Source: a virus. Taken from it: a stretch of DNA of 43,429 bases. Shown here piece by piece: positions 7,265-14,911 of this stretch. The position numbers and the translations under genes were made by a program. The notes below the pieces were generated by a model, which saw only the letters and a program-made list of their open reading frames with translations, was not told where the DNA came from and made no database searches. The stretch is taken from the IMG/VR virus record IMGVR_UViG_3300042881_003669, positions 1 to 43,429 of that record. One strand, 5' to 3'. Each line of letters opens with the position of its first letter. Position 1 is the first letter of the stretch.

Positions 7265-7525
7265 ATGGCTATAGATAATAACATATTAGCACAACAATTA
7301 GGAGTTCATGGGACAGTTGAAAATTGTTATGACTATGAAGGTATTTATTATTTAATTACAGTAAGTAATTGGGATACAGATATAACAACATTTGAATCAA
7401 TTGTAGATCCAATTATTTTAAATGACTTTGGAGATAAAACAGTAACTTTAAGTGAAGATCAATATTTAAAAGCTTGTTATAATAAGATTGATGATATTGA
7501 TATTGATAATATATTAGAAGATTAA
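7265..7525 (+). CDS. Small acidic hypothetical protein
   Basis: This encodes 86 residues, strongly acidic, rich in Ile/Asp/Asn/Tyr, and ending in a run of Asp/Ile/Glu. It has alternating short strands and no membrane segment or cysteine pattern beyond two single Cys. It is packed between the adhesin-like gene and a lysis-type membrane protein with 1-2 bp gaps, so it is cotranscribed with both. It may assist fibre assembly, but no family is recognised. Confidence 0.6.
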   Translation: MAIDNNILAQQLGVHGTVENCYDYEGIYYLITVSNWDTDITTFESIVDPIILNDFGDKTVTLSEDQYLKACYNKIDDIDIDNILED

Positions 7526-7527
7526 AA

Positions 7528-7866
7528 ATGGGAACTGAACTTTTAACAATTGGAATTTTTGTAGCAAGCAGTATTCTTGCAATAATTGGGTTTTTTCTAA
7601 GAAGTGCTTATAGTACTGTAAATAAACAAATAGAAACATTAACTTTAGAAAATCAAAAAAGAATTGAGGATCAAGGAAAGTTAAAAGGTAAGTTTGAGTT
7701 ATTAGAACAAGAGCATAGATTAAAGTTGCAACACATTGAAGAAAATACTCAACATGAAATAAAAAACATGGCAACTAAAGTAGGAGAACTTTCTGATGTT
7801 GTAGGAGATTTAGTTAGAATCCAAATGAATGGATCAACAAGAAGAAGAAATAACAATAATAATTAA
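7528..7866 (+). CDS. Membrane-anchored coiled-coil protein, lysis cassette
   Basis: This encodes 112 residues. It has one N-terminal transmembrane helix (about 4-24, LLTIGIFVASSILAIIGFFL), then a long charged coiled coil (about 30-95) and a tail of Arg/Asn ending in poly-Asn. This is an N-anchored layout seen in small phage membrane proteins near endolysins, such as spanin- or holin-accessory-like proteins. It sits two genes upstream of the amidase. Its exact role (holin, antiholin or i-spanin-like) cannot be decided from sequence. Confidence 0.6.
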   Translation: MGTELLTIGIFVASSILAIIGFFLRSAYSTVNKQIETLTLENQKRIEDQGKLKGKFELLEQEHRLKLQHIEENTQHEIKNMATKVGELSDVVGDLVRIQMNGSTRRRNNNNN

Positions 7867-7867
7867 T

Positions 7868-8098
7868 ATGTCACTAAGAAAAAGATGGAATGCACCTACT
7901 CCAAAGTTTTGGAAAAAAGTGCAACAGATTGCAATAGCAGCCGGAGCAGTAGCAGGAGTTATCATTGCTGCTCCAATTGCTCTTCCTGCAGCAGTAGTAA
8001 CAGCTGCAACATATGTTGTAACTGCAGGAACTGTAGCAGCAACATTAGCTCAACTTACAGTTGATGATAGTAAAGTTGAAAAAGTAGAAACCCCCTAA
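7868..8098 (+). CDS. Putative holin-like small membrane protein
   Basis: This encodes 76 residues from the ATG at 7868, 1 bp after the previous stop. A longer reading from 7829 would overlap the upstream gene and add an unlikely polar leader. A basic N-terminus (SLRKRWN) is followed by a long Ala/Val/Ile-rich hydrophobic stretch (about 20-62) that can form two transmembrane helices, then a short charged tail. Size, charge and position just before the amidase fit a holin. No family-specific motif was seen, so the call is contextual. Confidence 0.6.
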   Translation: MSLRKRWNAPTPKFWKKVQQIAIAAGAVAGVIIAAPIALPAAVVTAATYVVTAGTVAATLAQLTVDDSKVEKVETP

Positions 8099-8108
8099 AT
8101 AATAAATA

Positions 8109-8414
8109 ATGGCAACTAAAAAGAAAGAAGTAAAAGACATTGAAGTAGAAGTAAAAACTAAGAAAGTCAAAGCTAAAGTCAAAAAAGAAGGAAAGAAAGT
8201 TGACGTAGTGGTTGATACTCCTAAAGTAGATGTAGAACTTCATAAAGATGAAGAGAAAAAAGAGTTCAAACTTGATAGTAAAAAACTAGATGTCAATGTT
8301 GTAAAAACAGAAGAAGGAACTCAAGTAACTGTTGATGCAGAAAACTCAATTTTAACTAAAGTTGGAAACTGGCTTGCCAAGTTTTATGCTAAAAAATTTA
8401 ATAAGAAAAAATGA
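8109..8414 (+). CDS. Lysine/valine-alternating basic protein
   Basis: This encodes 101 residues, with close to 30% lysine. Residues 8-75 alternate charged and aliphatic residues (for example VEVKTKKVKAKVKK), a beta-strand pattern suggesting an extended charged sheet. Residues 80-101 (ILTKVGNWLAKFYAKKFNKKK) form a basic amphipathic helix that could bind membrane or nucleic acid. The stop overlaps the amidase start (ATGA at 8411), which ties its translation to the endolysin. Candidate roles are a lysis accessory or a DNA/virion-binding basic protein. I cannot name the family. Confidence 0.6.
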   Translation: MATKKKEVKDIEVEVKTKKVKAKVKKEGKKVDVVVDTPKVDVELHKDEEKKEFKLDSKKLDVNVVKTEEGTQVTVDAENSILTKVGNWLAKFYAKKFNKKK

Positions 8415-9100
8415 GTATCCTAGACCTATCCAAAATAAAACAGGTACCTCTCTCAGAAGGACAGTATGTAAATGAGGAGACCAAAAAACTACAGATTGTA
8501 TTACACCATACAGCAGGAAATTCTTCTGCACCTGGTACAATTAAAATGTGGAATGCAGATGATAGAGGACGTATTGCCACATGTGTAGTTATATCTGGTA
8601 AAGGATTATCAAAAGATACATATGATGGAGAAATTGCTCAGGCATTCTCATCTAAAAAATGGGCATATCATTTAGGAGTAAAAGGTGATGTATTTAGAGC
8701 TCAAGGTTTACCATATAGATTATTAGATCCTTTAGCTATTGGTATTGAAATATGTAACTGGGGACCATTGACTCAAAAGGCAGATGGTAAATTCTATAAC
8801 TATGTAGATAGAGTTGTGCCGGCTGATCAAGTATGCACTCTTGATAAACCATATAAAGGATATAAACATTATCATGCGTATACAGATGCACAGATAGAAT
8901 CAGTAAGACAATTACTTATTTACTGGAATAAGGTTCATGGTATTTCACTTAAATATAATGAAAAAGATTTATGGGAAGTTTCCAAGAATGCTCTATCTGC
9001 AGTACCTGGAGTTTATACTCACAACTCCTACAGAAGAGATAAGAGTGATATATCTCCTCAACCAAAAATTATAGCAATGCTTAAATCTCTTGTAAAATGA
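8411..9100 (+). CDS. N-acetylmuramoyl-L-alanine amidase endolysin (Amidase_2)
   Basis: This 229-residue protein cuts the amide bond between MurNAc and the stem peptide to lyse the host. It shows the Amidase_2/PGRP signature: LHHTAG at 31-36 gives the first zinc ligand (H32). THNSYRRDKSDISPQP at 203-218 gives the second (H204) and probably the third (D213), with the usual KxD-PxP ending. The central IGIEICNWG (110-118) matches the conserved IGIExxN strand. There is no signal peptide, so it depends on a holin, for which the two membrane proteins just upstream are candidates. Start and stop both overlap neighbours as ATGA, showing tight coupling. Confidence 0.9.
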   Translation: MSILDLSKIKQVPLSEGQYVNEETKKLQIVLHHTAGNSSAPGTIKMWNADDRGRIATCVVISGKGLSKDTYDGEIAQAFSSKKWAYHLGVKGDVFRAQGLPYRLLDPLAIGIEICNWGPLTQKADGKFYNYVDRVVPADQVCTLDKPYKGYKHYHAYTDAQIESVRQLLIYWNKVHGISLKYNEKDLWEVSKNALSAVPGVYTHNSYRRDKSDISPQPKIIAMLKSLVK

Positions 9101-9255
9101 AATTTAGAAACAACTGGAAAAATCACAAACCAAATTGGAAAACAATAACTATTAGATGTAGAGTATCTATGTTAGATGTATTTTCATTAGAGATAGATCC
9201 AGCTAGAAATTTCTATGCATTGACTATTATAAACTTTACTATTAAAAATAGATGA
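9097..9255 (+). CDS. Small basic hypothetical protein
   Basis: This encodes 52 residues. The start overlaps the amidase stop (ATGA at 9097) and the stop overlaps the next start (ATGA at 9252), so the reading frame exactly bridges two genes. That is the best evidence it is translated. The N-terminus is rich in Trp/Lys/Asn and the rest alternates hydrophobic and polar (SLEIDP, FYALTIINFTI). It has no recognised domain or membrane helix. Confidence 0.6.
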   Translation: MKFRNNWKNHKPNWKTITIRCRVSMLDVFSLEIDPARNFYALTIINFTIKNR

Positions 9256-9899
9256 CAATGAAAACTAATTTACCAAAAGCACAGGGTGGTCGTATTGTTA
9301 AAACTGTAGCAAAAACTGTTAAGAATACTTCAAAACCTGTTACTAAACCTAAAGTAACAATACCTAAAGTTGATCCTCGTAGTGGAAAACCTCTTTCTCC
9401 TTCTCAAATACAAGCAATTAAAAGTGGTAAAAAGTTAACTTTTCATACGGTAGATGAACAGAATGCTGCAAGAGATTTAAAAAAAGCAGTTGAAAGTAGA
9501 ACTAATCCAAAACCTCCTGCAAAACTATCTACATATAAGAATAGACAATCTGACTATGAAAAAGCTCTTTGGGAATCATATCAACAAAAAGGTGGTACTG
9601 TAAAAAAGAAATTTCAAAATGGTGGTTCTACAACCAAATCATTTAAAAATCCTTTGACTGGTAGAACAAGAGTAACTGAAGGTTGGAAAGAAAAACCTGC
9701 AAAAAGAACAGGAACTGTTCCACCACGTCCGGGTTATGCAGAAAAGAAAGTTGATGTCTATGATAAAAAAGGTGACAAAATAAAAACAATTGATAAAACA
9801 AGAATGTTAACTTCTGCACCTAAAGAGGATAATAAGTTTCTTAGTAGAGGTAGAAATAGTTGGGCTTATACTAAAAAAGTTACTAAATACAAAGAGTAA
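9252..9899 (+). CDS. Basic KGG-motif protein
   Basis: This encodes 215 residues, very rich in Lys/Thr/Pro and probably largely disordered. It carries glycine-pair motifs (AQGGR near the N-terminus, QQKGGTVKKKFQNGGST around 113-129) like those in the basic cluster at 21771-23896 and in the SET protein at the window end. It ends the fibre/lysis transcript, with a terminator just beyond. A virion-internal or DNA-binding role is inferred from charge and shared motifs. The start could be M1 or M3. Confidence 0.6.
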   Translation: MTMKTNLPKAQGGRIVKTVAKTVKNTSKPVTKPKVTIPKVDPRSGKPLSPSQIQAIKSGKKLTFHTVDEQNAARDLKKAVESRTNPKPPAKLSTYKNRQSDYEKALWESYQQKGGTVKKKFQNGGSTTKSFKNPLTGRTRVTEGWKEKPAKRTGTVPPRPGYAEKKVDVYDKKGDKIKTIDKTRMLTSAPKEDNKFLSRGRNSWAYTKKVTKYKE

Positions 9900-9920
9900 T
9901 TATTCTATAGAATATATAGT

Positions 9921-9952
9921 AATCCAGGTATTTTCTATGCCTGGATTTTTTT
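9921..9952 (+). terminator. Rho-independent terminator
   Basis: AATCCAGG and CCTGGATT form an 8-bp perfect stem around an 11-base loop, followed by a T run. A separate 12-bp palindrome (ATTCTATAGAAT, 9902-9913) lies just upstream. It ends the fibre/lysis operon. Confidence 0.75.
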
Positions 9953-9982
9953 GTTTAAATATTTCTAGTTTAAACTTTTCTT

Positions 9983-9991
9983 GTATATTTG
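9983..9991 (+). promoter_or_regulatory. GTATATTTG promoter-like box for the packaging operon
   Basis: This box combines the two promoter forms (GTATATT and TATATTTG) and follows AAACTTTTC. It lies after a terminator and 22 bp before the ATG at 10014. It is the only promoter-like site before the packaging and portal genes. Confidence 0.5.
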
Positions 9992-10013
9992 TCTAAACTT
10001 TAATTAATATATT

Positions 10014-10337
10014 ATGGAAAACCAACACAATGATGAGCAATTGTCACCAGAACAATTGGAAGCAAGAAGAGATGAAATGAAACAATTTTATGAAAAATCT
10101 CTTCCCTATCTTGAAGCACAAGCTAAGTATGAGAAGTTACTTACTGAAGTAGAGCAAGCAAGATACCAAAGAGCAACAATGCAGATACAGTATGCAAATA
10201 TGATGGCTGCAGCTCAAGGTCTTCCCATTGATGAAGAAGAGGATGAAGACAGAGAAGAACCTAGACAACCTGTTGTACCAACACCAAGACCTGTAGCAAA
10301 AGCACCTGCTGAAGGTAAAAAATTAAGAAAAGGATAA
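10014..10337 (+). CDS. Coiled-coil hypothetical protein, packaging operon
   Basis: This encodes 107 residues. Residues 8-70 form a continuous charged helix (LPYLEAQAKYEKLLTEVEQA and on). An acidic patch (DEEEDEDREEP) and a Pro-rich, basic tail follow. It is first in the operon leading to the terminase and portal, and overlaps the next gene as TAATG. It could be a packaging accessory or assembly factor. No named family is recognised. Confidence 0.6.
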   Translation: MENQHNDEQLSPEQLEARRDEMKQFYEKSLPYLEAQAKYEKLLTEVEQARYQRATMQIQYANMMAAAQGLPIDEEEDEDREEPRQPVVPTPRPVAKAPAEGKKLRKG

Positions 10338-10717
10338 TGGCTCTTGTTAATCAAGTACAGAAAAGGGTCAAAATGCCCAAATGGGATATTGTAAAATTTC
10401 AGATATTAACTCATTGTTATATTAACCGTATAACAATGAGTGATTCTGATTTAGACTGTCTTACATTATTAAGTTTTAATGAACCTATTGAGTTAAGTAA
10501 TTTTTGTCTTGATGCATCTGCAGAGGAAGAATGGATTTTTAAATCTCCTCAAACTGTCAGAAACAGTATAAACAAAGCTGAGAAAAATGGACTTGTAGTA
10601 AAGGATCCAAGCAATAAAAAAGTAATAATGCTGAATCCAAATTTAAAAATTCAAATAGAAGGTAGCATTTTACTGGATTATAAATTTTTAGGACATGATA
10701 CCGAAGAAAGCAAATAG
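10337..10717 (+). CDS. Putative winged-helix DNA-binding protein
   Basis: This encodes 126 residues. The segment FKSPQTVRNSINKAEKNGLVVKD (about residues 73-95, recognition helix inside) followed by a hairpin-like strand pair (KKVIMLNPNLKI) reads as a winged helix-turn-helix. The N-terminus (MPKWDIVKFQILTHCYI) is helical. It sits directly upstream of the HU-like gene in the packaging operon. It might supply DNA recognition for packaging (a small-terminase-like role) or regulate transcription. This is inferred from fold appearance and position only. Confidence 0.55.
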   Translation: MALVNQVQKRVKMPKWDIVKFQILTHCYINRITMSDSDLDCLTLLSFNEPIELSNFCLDASAEEEWIFKSPQTVRNSINKAEKNGLVVKDPSNKKVIMLNPNLKIQIEGSILLDYKFLGHDTEESK

Positions 10718-11090
10718 TTTATACAAGGAGATGACAAAAGAGTTTGATATCTCTGAAGATTTAGTAGAAAGTTTAATTGAAACTTACTACAAAACATTAA
10801 GAAAAAAAATGAGTAACTTAAGTGATTTAAGAATTAATGTAGATGGTCTTGGTCATTTTGTTCTTAAAATTCAAAAGGTAAAGAAAGCAATACCTCATTA
10901 TGAAAAAGTTTTAGAAAATCATGATACCTCAACATTCGGTGCTTATCATAATAAAAAGAGTGTAGAAGAAAAACTAGAACTTTTAAACAACATTCACTCT
11001 AAAGTAGAGAAAGAATTATTAAAACGTAAAACTTTTAAAGATGAAAAACACATTAAAATTAATTTGGCAGAACCGAAAACAGATAGTTGA
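10695..11090 (+). CDS. HU/IHF-like DNA-bending protein
   Basis: This encodes 131 residues. The N-terminal MIPKKANSLYKEMTKEF and a helix pair (to about 38) precede LSDLRINVDGLGHFVLK (42-58), which matches the HU/IHF saddle strand ending in a LGxF signature. A C-terminal helical extension (about 70-131) goes beyond the usual ~95-residue HU length. An IHF-like gene next to the terminase is a known feature of crAss-like genomes. It probably bends or compacts phage DNA or helps packaging. The start overlaps the previous gene by 23 bp, but the N-terminus fits the family, so I keep it. Confidence 0.65.
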   Translation: MIPKKANSLYKEMTKEFDISEDLVESLIETYYKTLRKKMSNLSDLRINVDGLGHFVLKIQKVKKAIPHYEKVLENHDTSTFGAYHNKKSVEEKLELLNNIHSKVEKELLKRKTFKDEKHIKINLAEPKTDS

Positions 11091-11349
11091 AGGAATAACT
11101 AATTCAATTATTAGAGATGAAACTGTAGAAGAAATAGCAAGACTCAGATATTCTATTTGTGATGAATGTGAAAAAATAGATATTAAAGGTAAAGAGTGTG
11201 CTATGAAAGGTACTCAGCCTTGTTGTGCTGAGTGTGGATGCTCACTTAATTTTAAAACTAGATCTCTTGCATCTGACTGTCCACTTGGTAAATGGGATGC
11301 CATTGCTACAGTAGAGGAAGAAGATGCATTAGATAACCTTAAAGATTAA
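11041..11349 (+). CDS. Cysteine-rich zinc-ribbon-like protein
   Basis: This encodes 102 residues. Cysteines at 40, 43, 53, 61, 62, 65, 67 and 80 are arranged as CxxC ... CCxxCxC ... C, with a conserved-looking LNFKTRSLASDCPLGKW (69-85). They imply one or two zinc sites. The N-terminal ~35 residues are helical. It overlaps the HU-like gene by 50 bp in another frame. There is no later usable ATG before the cysteine core, so the overlap appears real. Similar small Cys-rich proteins occur beside packaging or DNA genes in Bacteroidota phages, with unknown roles. Confidence 0.65.
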   Translation: MKNTLKLIWQNRKQIVEGITNSIIRDETVEEIARLRYSICDECEKIDIKGKECAMKGTQPCCAECGCSLNFKTRSLASDCPLGKWDAIATVEEEDALDNLKD

Positions 11350-11353
11350 TAAT

Positions 11354-12184
11354 ATGATTGTATTTAATGCAGATGATCATAGTTACAGAAGTATTGATGA
11401 CAGTAACATTGATTGGATAAGTGTAACAACACTTGTTTCCCATTTTAAAAAACCTTTTGATGCAAAGAAAATTGCAGAAAAAGTCAGTAAAAATAAAAGA
11501 TCGAAATGGTTTGGAATAGATCCTGTAATTATTCAACAAATTTGGACTAATGAAGCTGACAGATCTACTACATTAGGGACATGGTATCATAATCAAAGAG
11601 AAGATGATATTTGTTCTTTGGCCTCAATAGAAAGAGAAGGAGTTACTGTACCTGTATTTAAACCAAGTGAACTTAAAGAAGGTGTAAAAATCGCACCATT
11701 ACAGAAACTTGAACCTGGAGTTTATCCAGAACATATGGTATATTTAAGATCAGTAGGTATCTGTGGACAATCAGATTTAGTGGAAGTAGTCAATGGTAAA
11801 GTAAATATCATTGACTACAAGACTAACAAAGAAATTAAAAAAGAATCTTGGGTGGACTGGGAAGGAAAGTCAGAAATGATGTCTCATCCAATTGATAATT
11901 TAGAAGATTGTAACTTTTATCATTATGCATTACAGCTTAGTATTTATATGTATATTATACTAAAGCATAATCCAAAATTAAAACCTGGAAAAATATTTAT
12001 ACATCATATTACATTTGAAGTAGATAGAGAAGACAACTGGGGATATCCTGTAAGTAAGTTAGATGTTAATGGAGACCCTATAGTAAAAGAAGTTAAGCCA
12101 ATTGCAATACCTTATTTAGTAGATGAAGTATTAGCAATTATTCATTACCTTAGTGATAATAGACATAAACTTAAAAAGAAATGA
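11354..12184 (+). CDS. PD-(D/E)XK nuclease, RecB/Cas4-like
   Basis: This is a 276-residue predicted nuclease. The motifs of the RecB/Cas4-type PD-(D/E)XK fold are in order: GTWYHNQRE (H79), VYPEHMVY (E126), ICGQSDLVE (D141), NIIDYKTNK (D154 and K156, the catalytic core), and YALQLSIYMYI (Q194, motif QxxxY). No Fe-S cysteine set as in Cas4 is evident. It lies two genes upstream of the large terminase, overlapping the next gene as ATGA. It probably processes or resolves phage DNA around packaging or recombination. That role is inferred; the fold assignment is strong. Confidence 0.8.
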   Translation: MIVFNADDHSYRSIDDSNIDWISVTTLVSHFKKPFDAKKIAEKVSKNKRSKWFGIDPVIIQQIWTNEADRSTTLGTWYHNQREDDICSLASIEREGVTVPVFKPSELKEGVKIAPLQKLEPGVYPEHMVYLRSVGICGQSDLVEVVNGKVNIIDYKTNKEIKKESWVDWEGKSEMMSHPIDNLEDCNFYHYALQLSIYMYIILKHNPKLKPGKIFIHHITFEVDREDNWGYPVSKLDVNGDPIVKEVKPIAIPYLVDEVLAIIHYLSDNRHKLKKK

Positions 12185-12699
12185 TTTTAACCAAACTATT
12201 TGATGTTCAGAATGGAGTTGTAATTCCTACTGAACATTGCTATACATTAAAAGCTCTTAAAGATGTTATGGATGAATATCCAGATGATTATCTTAAGATC
12301 TATTTGTATTTGTTTTACATGTCATGTCCTAATCCTGATTTAAATCCATTTTTCTTTACACCAGATGTAGATAAAGAACATTTAATTATTGATCAAATTG
12401 GTGCAGAATTCTCTACTGAAGATGACACAATACATGTAGCATTACAATTTTGTCAAAGAATGTATGAGACTCCTACATCTAGAGCATATAAAGGTATTGC
12501 ATCTATGTTAGATAGATTAGGAAGATATATGGAGAATACACCAATTACACACGGTAGAGACGGAAACTTTAACTCTTTAATTGCTGCAGCTAAAAACTAT
12601 GAAGCAATTAGACAGTCTTTTAAAGGTGCTTATAAAGATCTTCAAGAAGAACAACAAAGTAAAGTACGTGGTGGACAAGGATTAGCATATGACATGTAA
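12181..12699 (+). CDS. Conserved-looking protein coupled to the terminase
   Basis: This encodes 172 residues, mostly helical, with a Tyr/Leu-rich middle (IYLYLFYMSCPNPDLNPFF, about 39-57) and a C-terminal helix pair followed by a basic RGGQG tail. Both ends are coupled: the start overlaps the nuclease stop (ATGA) and the stop overlaps the terminase start (TAATG). Tight coupling to the large terminase makes a small-terminase or packaging-adaptor role plausible, but no DNA-binding motif is obvious. The family is not recognised with certainty. Confidence 0.6.
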   Translation: MILTKLFDVQNGVVIPTEHCYTLKALKDVMDEYPDDYLKIYLYLFYMSCPNPDLNPFFFTPDVDKEHLIIDQIGAEFSTEDDTIHVALQFCQRMYETPTSRAYKGIASMLDRLGRYMENTPITHGRDGNFNSLIAAAKNYEAIRQSFKGAYKDLQEEQQSKVRGGQGLAYDM

Positions 12700-14906
12700 T
12701 GAGTGAAATTTATCAAGACATACCGACCTATGAAAACGGAAACTGGACAACTACAAGTTTTGAATCCAGAGAGGACTTCACTAAGTTTATCTTTGACTTA
12801 TTTAAAGAACCCGGAGAATATGACTTCAATGAAGTTACAAATGAAATATTTATTTCTGAATCAACCAAGTTCAAAAAAGATAGAGTATATTGTACAGCTC
12901 CCTTTAAATCAAAAGACTACATAAATTATTGGGATGACCAAAAAAATAAATGTCGTAAAGGTATAATAGTTAAGGATGGTGATTTGACCTGGTTTGTTTG
13001 CAGGGAGTATTACATGTGGCTAAACTTTTTACCAATTTTTGATAAGGAAGAACAGAACTTTGGTTTTGCTAAAATTAGAGATGCCCAGTATCATTTAGCT
13101 TTGTATGAATTACTTTCAGAACTAAACTATAAACATGCAGCTGTTTTAAAGAAACGTCAGATTGCATCTTCTTATTATCATATGGGTAAGTTTATAAACC
13201 AGCAATGGTTTGAAGCTGGGGTTACTCTTAAGATGGGTGCTAGTCTTAAAGATTATATCAATGAAAAAGGATCCTGGAAATTCTTACAAGAATATGCTGC
13301 ATTCTTAAATGAACATACTGCATGGTACCGTCCAATGTCTCCGGACAAAGTAATGATGTGGCAACAAAAGATTGAGGTAAGAAAAGGAGATAGAAAGAAT
13401 GAGGTTGGTCTCAAAGGAACTATTCAAGGTATGTCATTTGAGAAAGATCCAACAAATGGTGTAGGGGGTCCAGTTAAATATTTCTTCCATGAAGAGGCTG
13501 GGATTGCTCCCAAGATGGATCAGACATATGAGTACATGAGACCAGCCATGAGATCTGGTTTAATTACTACAGGTATGTTTATTGCTGCTGGATCTGTGGG
13601 TGATTTGTCTCAGTGTAATCCACTTAAAGACATGATCTTAAATCCTACATCTAAAGATATATATGCTGTAAAAACTAATCTTATTGATGAAAAAGGAACT
13701 GAAGGTCTCTCAGGTTTATTTATTCCAGAACAATGGTCTATGCCTCCATACATAGATGAATATGGTAATTCACTTGTAGAAGAAGCATTAGAAGCTTTAG
13801 AGAAACAATTTAAACAATGGAAAGATGAACTTTCTCCAGAAGACTACCAGTTAAGGATATCTCAGCATCCAAGAAATATTAAAGAGGCATTTGCATATAG
13901 AACTGTCTCTGTATTTCCACCACATCTTCTTAGTGCTCAAGAAAGAAGAATTGAAGATAAAGAATATGGTTATGAGTATCTAGATATATCTACTGATGTA
14001 GATGGAAAACCAGTAGTTACAAAAAGTAATAAGAGACCAATAATGGAATTTCCTATAAACAAAAAGACAGAAGATAAAACTGGATGTCTTGTTGTATGGG
14101 AAAGACCAGTAGCAGATCCTACATTTGGACAGTATTATGCATCTATTGACCCCGTAGGTGAAGGTAAAACTACAACATCAGAATCCCTCTGTTCTATCTA
14201 TATTATGAAATCTCCTATTGAAGTAACCAAACATACTGGAACAGAAACGGAAACTTATATAGAGCAAGGTAAGATTGTAGCTGCATGGTGTGGTAGATAT
14301 GATGATATTAACAAAACTCACCACCAATTAGAACTTATTATTGAATGGTACAATGCTTGGGCACTTGTAGAAAATAACATATCTTTGTTTATTCAGTATA
14401 TGATATCTAGAAGAAAGCAGAGATATCTTGTACCAAAGAGTCAGATCATGTTCTTAAAAGATCTAGGTTCTAACAATAATGTATTCCAGGAATATGGTTG
14501 GAAGAATACAGGAACCCTTTTCAAAGCCCACCTTCTTAGTTATGCCATAGAATATACTAAAGAAGAATTAGACCAGGAACTTAAACCAGATGGTACAGTT
14601 GTCAGAACAACATATGGTATAGAAAGAATTCCTGATCCTATGTTATTGAAAGAAATGAGAGATTATGCAGACGGAGTTAACGTGGATAGACTAGTTTCCT
14701 TTGCTGCACTTGTATCATTCATGAAGATTCAAGAGTCAAATAGAGGTTATTCTAAAAGAACAATTATGGATGATGCAGCCAAAAACTTGCAAAAGTCAGA
14801 AAATTTGTTTAAATTAAATAAGAGCCCATTCAGACATATGGGTAATAAGGGTATGATGAATACTATGAGTGGATTTAAGAAATCTGCATTTAAAAATATT
14901 AAATAA
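12699..14906 (+). CDS. terL: Terminase large subunit
   Basis: This is the 735-residue packaging motor, an ATPase plus nuclease. The N-terminal ATPase has a Walker A-like KKRQIASSYY (151-160) that lacks the classical GKT ending, a Walker B-like YFFHEEAG (261-268) and a coupling motif AAGSVGD (296-302). The C-terminal RNase H-like nuclease begins at YYASIDPVGEG (D484), followed by VENN (557-560) and a C-terminal acidic motif near residues 653-665. The long insertion between ATPase and nuclease and the overall size fit crAss-like terminases. It is immediately followed by the portal gene, the usual order. The terminase call is firm; which packaging strategy it uses is unknown. Confidence 0.88.
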   Translation: MSEIYQDIPTYENGNWTTTSFESREDFTKFIFDLFKEPGEYDFNEVTNEIFISESTKFKKDRVYCTAPFKSKDYINYWDDQKNKCRKGIIVKDGDLTWFVCREYYMWLNFLPIFDKEEQNFGFAKIRDAQYHLALYELLSELNYKHAAVLKKRQIASSYYHMGKFINQQWFEAGVTLKMGASLKDYINEKGSWKFLQEYAAFLNEHTAWYRPMSPDKVMMWQQKIEVRKGDRKNEVGLKGTIQGMSFEKDPTNGVGGPVKYFFHEEAGIAPKMDQTYEYMRPAMRSGLITTGMFIAAGSVGDLSQCNPLKDMILNPTSKDIYAVKTNLIDEKGTEGLSGLFIPEQWSMPPYIDEYGNSLVEEALEALEKQFKQWKDELSPEDYQLRISQHPRNIKEAFAYRTVSVFPPHLLSAQERRIEDKEYGYEYLDISTDVDGKPVVTKSNKRPIMEFPINKKTEDKTGCLVVWERPVADPTFGQYYASIDPVGEGKTTTSESLCSIYIMKSPIEVTKHTGTETETYIEQGKIVAAWCGRYDDINKTHHQLELIIEWYNAWALVENNISLFIQYMISRRKQRYLVPKSQIMFLKDLGSNNNVFQEYGWKNTGTLFKAHLLSYAIEYTKEELDQELKPDGTVVRTTYGIERIPDPMLLKEMRDYADGVNVDRLVSFAALVSFMKIQESNRGYSKRTIMDDAAKNLQKSENLFKLNKSPFRHMGNKGMMNTMSGFKKSAFKNIK

Positions 14907-14911
14907 GAGTT

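Noticed and set aside
11354-12184. Cas4 of a CRISPR adaptation module
   Set aside because: The nuclease core matches the RecB/Cas4 superfamily, but there is no Fe-S cysteine set, no Cas1/Cas2 neighbour and no array, so a phage packaging or recombination nuclease fits better.
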